A stretch of 6,699 bases of DNA, taken from positions 1 through 6,699 of the forward strand of contig JAAURO010000097.1 in NCBI GenBank assembly GCA_012032215.1, in the 5' to 3' direction. The DNA comes from Limnobacter sp. Lineage in GTDB: Bacteria; Pseudomonadota; Gammaproteobacteria; Burkholderiales; Burkholderiaceae_B. A program made the translations under genes and the position numbers. Below are positions 1-6,699 of the stretch, in pieces (the stretch's first letter is position 1; every line of letters begins with the position of its first letter). Under the pieces are notes generated by a model that worked only from the letters and a program-made list of their open reading frames with translations, was not told the origin of the DNA and did no database searches.

Positions 1-129
1 GCAGCTTTGCCTGGCTGGAGAAAAACCGGCGACTAGTAGGAAAAACTGCGAACGCTGGCTCAACACCAGCCTGCAATTTGTGCATCTCGCCTTTCTCGCT
101 TTGCTACTGAGAAGATCGTGAACACGCTC
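1..129 (+). mobile_element. IS5-family insertion sequence, right-hand part only
   Basis: The element enters from the left edge, so only its last part is present: the transposase C-terminus followed by a probable right terminal repeat. The sequence ending at 129, read on the minus strand, starts GAGCGTGTTCACGATC, and GAG-type starts are common for terminal repeats of IS427/IS1031-like IS5 groups. The next three bases (130-132, TGA) fit the TNA target duplicated by some of these groups. The transposase stop codon would then lie inside the terminal repeat, a usual arrangement. A direct repeat TGAGAAG occurs at 108-114 and 130-136. The left end is outside the window, so the repeat match and the target duplication cannot be confirmed. 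The family call rests on the protein; the exact boundary is inference. Confidence 0.55.
3..121 (+). CDS. IS5-family transposase, C-terminal fragment, frameshifted
   Basis: This is the last part of a DDE transposase. The first frame (from base 3) reads SFAWLEKNRRLVGK, which matches the FAWL-x-x-NRRL block that follows the catalytic Glu region in IS5-family transposases. The neighbouring frame, ending at the TGA at 119-121, reads NCERWLNTSLQFVHLAFLAL followed by LLRRS, the typical hydrophobic and basic tail of the same family. The two parts join if the A run at 41-45 had six bases instead of five. The N-terminus and the two catalytic Asp residues are beyond the left edge. The known programmed frameshift of some IS5 groups lies in mid-gene between orfA and orfB, so this late shift is more likely an error or an inactivating mutation. 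Confidence 0.75.
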   Translation, partial: LCLAGEKPATSRKNCERWLNTSLQFVHLAFLALLLRRS

Positions 130-317
130 TGAGAAGCGGGGCCAGAAAACCCACAAGGGTCAGGCCGCATACCCCGAGTTAACGTATCCATTAAAAGAGG
201 GTAAGGTCACCCTCAGGTGCTGGCAATCTAATTCCGCAGGCTACCGCCGATGCCTTCAAACTGTTCTGGCGGAAAGCTGGCAAAACGCCGCCTGATGATT
301 TACAAACGGGGAAAAAA
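130..317. other. Gene-poor stretch between IS end and SOUL gene
   Basis: No gene could be assigned here. The frame that later encodes the SOUL protein is open from 195 to its ATG at 318, but has no ATG, GTG or TTG in that part, and its translation (ending TPPDDLQTGKK before the ATG) was not recognised. A second frame is open from 122 to the TGA at 293-295, also without family resemblance. One of these may be the remainder of a gene interrupted by the IS. No convincing promoter was found. The only expression signal is the purine-rich GGGGA at about 308-312, five to six bases before the SOUL start, which can serve as its ribosome binding site. Confidence 0.4.
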
Positions 318-952
318 ATGAAAGTCAATAAAGGGATGGTCGTTGCCGCTGTAAGTGTGGTGGTTTTAATTGGGGGCGCTTTGGTAGGGCCGATTATGAG
401 CAATGTAGAAAAACCGGGCTACGAAGTTATATCGGCTGACGACAACATTGAAATCAGACAATACGGAGCCATGATTGTTGCAGAAGTGGAAGTGCAAGGC
501 CCACGCGAAACCGCCATTGAAGACGGGTTTAAATTGCTGGCAGATTACATTTTTGGCAACAACACGGTGCAGAAAAGCATTGCAATGACTGCCCCGGTGC
601 AGCAGCAGCCCAACGAAAAAATTGCCATGACCGCGCCTGTGCAGCAGCAGGCTGCGGGCGACTCCTGGAAAGTCAGTTTTGTAATGCCCTCTGAGTTCAG
701 CTTGAACACACTGCCAAAGCCCAACAATGACAGGGTTAAGCTGCATGAAATCGCCGCAAGGCGCTTTGTTGCTATTGGTTTTTCTGGCACGAATTCAAAC
801 GACAACCTTGCTACACACGAAAAGCAACTCAGGCAGTACATTGAAAAAAATCAAATTCAAACTACCGGAACGCCAACATACGCTTTCTACAACCCCCCTG
901 GACGTTGCCCTTTATGCGGCGCAATGAAATCATGATTGAAATTAAAGAGTAA
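318..952 (+). CDS. SOUL family haem-binding protein, C-terminus frameshifted
   Basis: SOUL/HEBP proteins bind haem or porphyrin; their role in bacteria is poorly defined. Residues 7-27 form a hydrophobic signal anchor, with no lipoprotein cysteine, so the rest is probably periplasmic. The domain starts with EKPGYEVISADDNIEIRQYG, where family members have the same Y-E-V...I-E-I-R-Y pattern, followed by two copies of IAMTAPVQQQ, also typical of the family. The uninterrupted frame ends at 935 with NPPGRCPLCGAMKS, which is not a SOUL tail. One more C in the C6 run at 893-898 would give NPPWTLPFMRRNEIMIEIKE, the conserved family C-terminus, ending at the TAA at 950-952. The restored length of about 211 residues is normal. 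The ATG at 318 has a GGGGA Shine-Dalgarno-like sequence just upstream. The gene lies immediately downstream of an IS end and is convergent with the next gene. Confidence 0.88.
579..650 (+). repeat. Tandem 10-residue repeat inside the SOUL gene
   Basis: Two 30-base units (579-608 and 621-650), with a period of 42 bases, both encode IAMTAPVQQQ (residues 88-97 and 102-111), separated by PNEK. The copies differ at third codon positions (for example GCA against GCC for Ala), so the duplication is old and conserved at protein level. Doubled IAMTAPV segments are known from other SOUL proteins. Confidence 0.8.
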
Positions 953-970
953 TGGGGGCGGCGGTGTGTC

Positions 971-985
971 GTGTGTAAAGCACAC
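971..985. terminator. Small hairpin in convergent intergenic region
   Basis: GTGTG (971-975) and CACAC (981-985) form a five-pair stem with a TAAAG loop, shortly after the restored SOUL stop at 952. No T run follows, so a role as an intrinsic terminator is uncertain. Its position between convergent genes is the main support. Confidence 0.25.
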
Positions 986-1003
986 CTGGTGTTTCCCTTA
1001 TCG

Positions 1004-1020
1004 CAAGGCCCCTGGCCTTG
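1004..1020. terminator. Seven-pair hairpin between convergent genes
   Basis: CAAGGCC (1004-1010) and GGCCTTG (1014-1020) form a perfect GC-rich stem with a CCT loop. It lies between the ends of the plus-strand SOUL gene and the minus-strand large gene, where a bidirectional terminator would be expected. No T tract follows on either strand, so it may only pause polymerase or protect the 3' ends of the transcripts. Confidence 0.4.
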
Positions 1021-1076
1021 GCCCTGAATCAATGAGTTATCAGGAAGATCTGCCGGGAGCTAAACTTTGTCGGACA

Positions 1077-3389
1077 TCAGTCGGATTTTTCCTTTGTGTG
1101 CGGGTGTGTTGTCAGATGCCCGTGGAAACTCTTCTCTTGTTTAGCGTAGAGGGCGGTTTGATTCATCATGGCAATGGCCTGTTGTATGCGTACTTTGCTG
1201 TCGTTTTTTAAATCTTTTATCAACAATGGTGTTACCAACTGGTAAAACTGTTCTCTAAGCCATTCCCCGTTTTGCGCGCTTACCGCTGAAATATCATCGG
1301 TTTGTTCGGGGAGGTCTTCTGGGGTGTCCGACAGCAAATCCCGCAGCTTGTCAAGGTTCAACATGTACTCGTTTTTTGTATATGTGGTGTGAGGCTCCTT
1401 GTCCCGCGCGGCAGGTACCGAAGACGCTGACGACAAACTAAGGCTGGACATATTCGGCTCGCTGGAACTCTTCAAAAAATTAAACCTGCTTTTTATATAG
1501 GACAAGACACTGGGCTTTATTTGATGCTTTGGCGAGTCATAGTTCACACGGCTTTTCTGAAAAGCTGGCGGAAATGTTTGCATGCGTTGCGTTTTATGAC
1601 TTCGCTCCTGCAGAATGCGGAGGGTGAAGCGGTTTGCAAACGTTTCCAGCTCGCCAATCTCGTGCAGGCGTTTTATTGCGCTTGCCGGGTCAGCATACAC
1701 ATCCTTTGGCAGCAGGATTTGCAATGCCTTGCCTTTGCTGACTTCCTGAAAAGCTGTTTTTATTGTTTCAGCCACTGTTCTTTCTTCAGGGGAGGAAGTG
1801 GGGTTGCCCTCGGCACAATAAATATCACGCAGGGCTTTTCGTGTGCTGGGCAGCAATGTGCTGCCTTTGCCCCACAGTGCGCCTCGTTTGCCTTCGCGCC
1901 TGATCAGCCAATTGCGCATGAGCAAGTCACGGTTGGAATAATCGTCTGCCTGTTCAATCGCATGTAGAGCAAGCGACAGCAGCTTGTCATGCGCCAGACT
2001 GTTGCTTGCTTGCAGTAAATACTCTTCGCTTTTGTTTAACGGCTTGAAGCCTAGCCGATCGCTTGTTGGGTAGCTTCTTTCAACTATTGCTGCAAAACAA
2101 CCCGGCCGCTCACGTTGTGAAACCGGCTTTTGCGAGGCATCTCCACGGCGAGTTTGGGCCTTGGTGTCGCTGCGTATCCGCATGGCCGCGGCTCCAATAG
2201 CACCAGCTGCACCACCAATCGCCAGCACAGTACCCGCCGTGGCAGCGCTTGCTGCAATCGCGGCACCCGCAAAACCCGCGATTGCAATACCACCGCTTAC
2301 TGTCAGGCCTGCTTGCGAGGGGGCCGTTACTGCGCCGTATAGCACGCTGGACAAGTGGTTGCTGCCTTTCTCGGCCTGCTGGTTTTCCTGATACAAGGCT
2401 TGTGCACTCTGGCTTTGTTTACCGCCGGGTGCATGCATTGGCCCATTCCCATTGTGCCCAAGCGGTTCCGATTGTGTCAGATCAGACGTTTTTCTTTTTT
2501 CCGCCAATGCGCGCATGCGTTCTTGTTCTTGTTGCAAGCGTTTGCCGCGTTTAACACCTGCAAGGCCGCGCAGGGTGGCATAACCCACCATGGCGGCATT
2601 GGCAGGTGCAAACCCTATTGAAGTGGCAGCCCCTGCGCTAGCAGAAATACCTGCTGCAAGGGGTGCAGAGGCTATCTGACTGGCCACTTCCGGTGTGGTT
2701 TGCCCCAGCGCACGTGCTGCAATTTCAGCGGCACCCCACGTCATGCCAGGCAACATCGCCAAAGTCATGTTGCCCATTGCAAAATTGCCAAAGGGCGCCG
2801 CACAGCGCTCGAAAAGCACTTCGGCAGTTTGACTTTCCATTCCTTTAAGTAGGGCCAGTTGTGCCCCAAATTGTTGAAATCGCTCCAAAGCCTCGGTTTT
2901 GGACTTTTTCTTGAGGGAGGACATAATCTCCCGTTTGATTTCATGGGCCAGCCTCAGCTTTTTTGGGTCTTTTTCAATAGGCGTGCTACCTGGCATCGCA
3001 AGCAACTCGTCAATTTTCCCAAGCGTAGCTTGTTTGTTGAGCGCCAGTTCACGCAATGCTTCTATGGCCTCTTCAGATTCGCCCAACATGCCAAGAAAAC
3101 CAAGCACCACAAAAGGAAAGCCCCCTAAGAACACAACTTCTGCCAGTACCGGCCCTGTAATGCCACGCAACAAAGCAAACGAGGCGGCTGTTTCATCAAT
3201 GCCATCAATGTTTTTCAGGGTGCGTATAAGGGCTTGGGCTATTTTGTTAACGCCACCTATCACCTTTTGCAAACCCGACAGACGTTTGCTGGAAACTTTT
3301 ACCCAGCTGGGCACCTTGTCTGCGCTTTCTGTATCGGTTATTTGAAGGGAAGAGGCAACTGAGTGAAGAGAAGACGATGAAATAGACAT
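1077..3389 (-). CDS. Large unrecognised protein, possible secreted membrane-active effector
   Basis: This gene was not recognised. The 770-residue product starts MSISSSSLHSVASSL, a serine-rich, polar, non-cleavable-looking N-terminus such as is often seen in type III secreted proteins. Residues 79-103 are strongly hydrophobic (TGPVLAEVVFLGGFPFVVLG and onward). Residues 109-186 are charged and helical, with a lysine cluster SSLKKKSK. Two long Gly/Ala-rich segments follow at about 235-278 and 360-402 (for example GGIAIAGFAGAAIAASAATA), separated by a polar, glutamine-rich linker. The C-terminal half is hydrophilic and helical, with a second serine-rich linker near 640-663. The ATG at 3389 was chosen over an in-frame TTG at 3413 because the putative promoter just upstream would make the TTG leaderless; no clear Shine-Dalgarno sequence precedes either. 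No enzyme motif was seen. The long intact frame makes a real gene very likely; the function is unknown. Confidence 0.8.
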   Translation of the reverse strand: MSISSSSLHSVASSLQITDTESADKVPSWVKVSSKRLSGLQKVIGGVNKIAQALIRTLKNIDGIDETAASFALLRGITGPVLAEVVFLGGFPFVVLGFLGMLGESEEAIEALRELALNKQATLGKIDELLAMPGSTPIEKDPKKLRLAHEIKREIMSSLKKKSKTEALERFQQFGAQLALLKGMESQTAEVLFERCAAPFGNFAMGNMTLAMLPGMTWGAAEIAARALGQTTPEVASQIASAPLAAGISASAGAATSIGFAPANAAMVGYATLRGLAGVKRGKRLQQEQERMRALAEKRKTSDLTQSEPLGHNGNGPMHAPGGKQSQSAQALYQENQQAEKGSNHLSSVLYGAVTAPSQAGLTVSGGIAIAGFAGAAIAASAATAGTVLAIGGAAGAIGAAAMRIRSDTKAQTRRGDASQKPVSQRERPGCFAAIVERSYPTSDRLGFKPLNKSEEYLLQASNSLAHDKLLSLALHAIEQADDYSNRDLLMRNWLIRREGKRGALWGKGSTLLPSTRKALRDIYCAEGNPTSSPEERTVAETIKTAFQEVSKGKALQILLPKDVYADPASAIKRLHEIGELETFANRFTLRILQERSHKTQRMQTFPPAFQKSRVNYDSPKHQIKPSVLSYIKSRFNFLKSSSEPNMSSLSLSSASSVPAARDKEPHTTYTKNEYMLNLDKLRDLLSDTPEDLPEQTDDISAVSAQNGEWLREQFYQLVTPLLIKDLKNDSKVRIQQAIAMMNQTALYAKQEKSFHGHLTTHPHTKEKSD

Positions 3390-3419
3390 TTTTAATGCAA
3401 ATGGGAATAACAATCATTA

Positions 3420-3448
3420 ACTATATGGCTGTTGTTTGCAAAAGTAAA
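3420..3448 (-). promoter_or_regulatory. Putative sigma-70 promoter of the large unknown gene
   Basis: On the minus strand, TTTACT (3448-3443) as a -35 box and TATAGT (3425-3420) as a -10 box are separated by 17 bases. This matches sigma-70 spacing, with a five-of-six -10 box. Transcription would start near 3413, giving a leader of about 24 bases before the ATG at 3389. It lies in the 81-base gap after the patatin gene, so the large gene may be transcribed separately. Confidence 0.45.
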
Positions 3449-3470
3449 GCCGATTCTTCTGATAAACAGC

Positions 3471-4593
3471 TTACTTGCTCAGGCACTGCCCGGTCAGGCG
3501 GTTGAAATCAAGGACTTTAATACCTTTGTCGTCCCGCTTGCGCTCTTTCCACTGTTCTTGCGCAAGCAGGTAACGCACATCTTCCAGGCCAGATTCCCAA
3601 TGTTCCAGCATGGAAAGCCTCGAAAACTCGTAGTCTTTGGAGTGTTGCTCGTAGTTTTTTTTGCGGTAAATCAGGTGAGCAATGGTGATAGCCGAGTGCT
3701 GGCTCCATTTTTCCAGTAGCTTTTTTTCGGAAGGCTCCAGCAAGTCTTTCCGGCAAATTCGGTAGTATTTTATCCAGAATGTGGCGTACACGCATGTTTT
3801 TTTTGAAGATATCGGTATTCAAGCGCGTGCGGCTTGAATACCGGATATCGTTCATGCGTTGAGTGACTTCAAACAAATCGGTGGGTGTGTCGCCGCGCGC
3901 ACCAAACAAATCCACCTGAAAAATGCACAGTTCTTCTGGGTTGTGTGCATCAATGACATACTGCAAGGGGGTGTTGGAAACCAGGCCGCCGTCCCAATAC
4001 AGTTCGCCGTCAATTTCAATAGGTGGAAAGCCTTCTGGCAAGGCACCACTGGCCATAATGTGTTCTGGCCGAATCGTTATTTTGGACGAATCAAAATACG
4101 CAAAGTTGCCCGTGCGTACATTCACAGCGCCCACACTAAAGCGGGTGCTTTTGTGGTTCAAGCGTTCAAAATCCACCATCTCCAGCAGCGTGTCGCGCAG
4201 GGGTGCGGTGTTGTAAATGCCCAAGGGCGCCTGAGTGCCAAACAACCACTGGCCCATGCTGGCAAACGGATTGCGTGGTCTAAAAAAACCGGGCACGCCA
4301 AAACTGGCAACAGCGGCGGCATTCATGGCATTATAAAAAACACGTCCTGCACGTCCGGGCAGCAGGTGTGGTGCTTGCAGGGTAGAAGAAACCAGTTCCC
4401 AGAATTGCCGCAGTCGGGGCACGCGTTGCTCGGGCGGATTGCCTGCAATCAGTGCGGCGTTAATAGAGCCAATCGAAATGCCTGCTATCCAGTCTGGTTC
4501 GTAACCGGTTTCGTGCAGGCCGGCGTATACCCCGGCCTGGTAAGCGCCCAATGCACCACCTCCTTGCAGTACCAACACATTTTTTTCTTTCAT
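3471..4593 (-). CDS. Patatin-like phospholipase with DUF3734-type tail, frameshifted
   Basis: Patatin-like proteins are Ser-Asp dyad lipid acyl hydrolases. The N-terminal block QGGGALGAYQAG (residues 10-21) supplies the oxyanion hole, GISIG carries the nucleophile Ser40, and WDGGLVSNTP carries the catalytic Asp201. All the key residues are present. No signal peptide is seen, so the protein is probably cytoplasmic or membrane-associated. The first frame follows the family to LPNLPE (residue 282) and then turns to unrelated sequence ending at 3517. The adjacent frame continues DLLEPSEKKLLEKWSQHS and later HLIYRKKNYEQHSKDYEFSR, the DUF3734-type C-terminal region, to the TAA at 3471-3473. Removing one A of the AAA run (plus-strand T at 3747-3749) joins them into about 373 residues, a normal length. 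A GAGG Shine-Dalgarno sequence (4604-4601) sits seven bases before the ATG. Confidence 0.9.
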
Positions 4594-4600
4594 CGTAATA

Positions 4601-4604
4601 CCTC
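4601..4604 (-). promoter_or_regulatory. Ribosome binding site of the patatin gene
   Basis: GAGG on the minus strand lies seven bases upstream of the ATG at 4593. It is the best Shine-Dalgarno match in the minus-strand block and fixes the patatin start. Confidence 0.6.
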
Positions 4605-4623
4605 GTTCCTGGTTTTTAGGGTC

Positions 4624-4634
4624 ACCACTGTGGT
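4624..4634. promoter_or_regulatory. Short palindrome upstream of the patatin gene
   Basis: ACCAC-T-GTGGT is a perfect 5-1-5 inverted repeat located 30 bases before the patatin start. It is too tight to form an RNA hairpin but has the shape of a small operator half-site pair. A TATAAA-like sequence lies just upstream on the minus strand (4655-4650) without a good -35 box. Regulation by this site is speculation. Confidence 0.2.
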
Positions 4635-4681
4635 TCTCAACAACCTTGTTTTATAGCACGGGGTTTTTTGCAGGGAGGATG

Positions 4682-4699
4682 CGCAATCGGTCAATTGCG
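4682..4699. terminator. Weak hairpin after the flavin reductase gene
   Basis: CGCAAT (4682-4687) and ATTGCG (4694-4699) form a six-pair stem with a six-base loop, 13 bases after the flavin reductase stop. On the coding (minus) strand no T run follows, only an A-rich stretch, so termination is doubtful and read-through into the patatin gene is possible. Confidence 0.25.
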
Positions 4700-4712
4700 G
4701 GGTAGTGCCGGG

Positions 4713-5203
4713 CTACAGAGAATGTACAGTGCGTTTGTGGTAAACCAAGGCATTTGCCTGCGTGTGGGTGCAGTGCACCACCTCACCTACCATAATCAGG
4801 TGGTCACCTTCATCGTGCCGACTGCGCACCTTGCATTCAAATTGAGCCACCGCACCTGCAATTAAAGGGCAGCCCGTAATGCCAGTTTCAGTGGCAACCC
4901 CGGCAAAGCGATCGCCTTTGTAGCTGGAAAAACGCTGAACCAGCTCGGTTTGATCGGCTGCCAGCACACTGACGCCATAATGCGTGGCTTGAACAAAAGC
5001 GGCATGGCTACTGGCTTTTTGGCCAAAGACCACAACACCAGAGGTGGGTGCAAAGACACTGCATTAAAAGAATTGGCAGTCATGCCAATGTAGTGGCCCG
5101 CAGAGTCCAAAGTGGTAACCACGGTAATACCCGTAGCAAATTGTGCCATGGCGTCTTTGAAGTCGCTGCTGGTGAGTGTACGCCCTGATTGCTTGCCCTG
5201 CAT
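4713..5203 (-). CDS. Flavin reductase-like (FMN-binding split barrel) protein, frameshifted
   Basis: Proteins of this family (HpaC / nitrilotriacetate monooxygenase component B type) reduce free flavin with NAD(P)H and pass it to a partner monooxygenase. Residues 17-33 (AMAQFATGITVVTTLDS) match the family start, and GMTANSFNAVSLHPPLVL (40-57) is the flavin-binding signature. After LAKK the frame is lost. The adjacent frame resumes with ASSHAAFVQATHYGVSVLAA and runs through GDHLIMVGEVVHC to the TAG at 4713-4715. One more A in the A5 run (plus-strand T at 5016-5020) joins them into about 163 residues, the usual length. The ATG at 5203 has TGGAA six bases upstream; a GTG at 5266 in the same frame would add an atypical 21-residue extension and was not chosen. 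No oxygenase partner lies nearby, so the substrate pathway is unknown. Confidence 0.87.
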
Positions 5204-5292
5204 GCTAATTCCACTGGTTACAGGCACCCATTGTGCCAAAATGTGAGCAGTTGCAAAGCCTCTCACGGCTGTTGCCGCGTGAATTTGTGCAG

Positions 5293-5306
5293 TGTGTCAA
5301 TACACA
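5293..5306. promoter_or_regulatory. Inverted repeat in the divergent promoter region
   Basis: TGTGT (5293-5297) and ACACA (5302-5306) are separated by CAAT. The repeat sits just upstream of the putative tgt -35 box and overlaps a perfect minus-strand TTGACA (5300-5295). It is placed where an operator shared by tgt and the flavin reductase gene could act, but no regulator is identified. Confidence 0.25.
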
Positions 5307-5312
5307 ACACAT

Positions 5313-5339
5313 TTGCAACGGCAGAAAGTCTTTTATAAT
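5313..5339 (+). promoter_or_regulatory. Putative sigma-70 promoter of tgt
   Basis: TATAAT at 5334-5339 is a perfect -10 box. TTGCAA at 5313-5318 is a four-of-six -35 box with a somewhat short spacer of 15 bases (16 if TTTGCA is used). Transcription would begin near 5346, giving a leader of about 40 bases. No obvious Shine-Dalgarno sequence lies before the ATG at 5386. Confidence 0.5.
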
Positions 5340-5349
5340 GCAGGGTTAA

Positions 5350-6699
<1,350 letters not shown>

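Noticed and set aside
41..45. Programmed frameshift of the IS transposase
   Set aside because: Programmed shifts in IS5 groups lie between orfA and orfB in mid-gene, not about 25 codons before the stop. The other genes in the window show the same type of homopolymer shift.
366..746. 126-codon minus-strand open frame antisense to the SOUL gene
   Set aside because: It is a shadow of a clearly recognised family gene and has no motifs.
2899..3345. 148-codon plus-strand open frame antisense to the large gene
   Set aside because: It mirrors the long minus-strand frame, and no family, promoter or ribosome binding site was seen.
3387..3413. TTG at 3413 as start of the large unknown protein
   Set aside because: It would coincide with the predicted transcription start and lacks a ribosome binding site. 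The ATG eight codons downstream is simpler.
3859..4656. 265-codon open frame on the plus strand antisense to the patatin gene
   Set aside because: It has no recognisable motifs. The opposite strand carries all the patatin catalytic motifs and a good Shine-Dalgarno sequence.
5204..5266. GTG at 5266 as start of the flavin reductase
   Set aside because: It adds 21 residues not typical of the family. The ATG at 5203 has an upstream TGGAA and gives the usual length.
5272..5300. Minus-strand promoter for the flavin reductase based on the perfect TTGACA at 5300-5295
   Set aside because: At 17 bases spacing the -10 position reads CGGCAA, which is not a plausible -10 box. No good alternative was found.

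Overview
The window looks like a chromosomal segment of a proteobacterium, most likely a betaproteobacterium of the Burkholderiales. The support is the gene set (tgt overlapping prfC, a patatin of the type carrying a DUF3734-like tail, a SOUL haem-binding protein) and moderate, roughly balanced base composition. A Limnobacter-like source is possible, but this is only an impression.

Layout. Positions 1-129 hold the 3' end of an IS5-family insertion sequence (transposase C-terminus and probable right terminal repeat). After a short stretch with no assignable gene comes a plus-strand SOUL family gene (318-952). A convergent intergenic space with two hairpins separates it from a minus-strand block of three genes. 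In transcription order these are a flavin reductase-like gene (5203-4713), a patatin-like phospholipase (4593-3471) and a large unrecognised protein (3389-1077) that seems to have its own promoter. A divergent promoter region (5204-5385) separates this block from plus-strand tgt (5386-6526), which overlaps the start of prfC (6523 to the window end) by four bases.

How the genes relate. tgt (queuosine modification of tRNA) and prfC (release factor 3) form a translation-related operon joined by an ATGA overlap. The minus-strand genes share a direction, but gaps of about 119 and 81 bases mean co-transcription is not assured and nothing shows that they form one pathway. No partner oxygenase for the flavin reductase is visible.

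The most striking sequence-level observation is that five recognisable genes (transposase, SOUL, patatin, flavin reductase, tgt) each carry exactly one single-base frameshift in or beside a short homopolymer. In every case the neighbouring frame continues the family sequence perfectly. This pattern is more like homopolymer sequencing or assembly error than gene decay, so the coordinates below are given for the restored genes.

The most interesting biological candidate is the 770-residue protein. It has a serine-rich start, a hydrophobic segment, two long glycine/alanine-rich segments, basic coiled-coil-like stretches and a polar C-terminal half. It could be an exported, membrane-inserting effector or translocator-like protein, but that is inference and no family was recognised.
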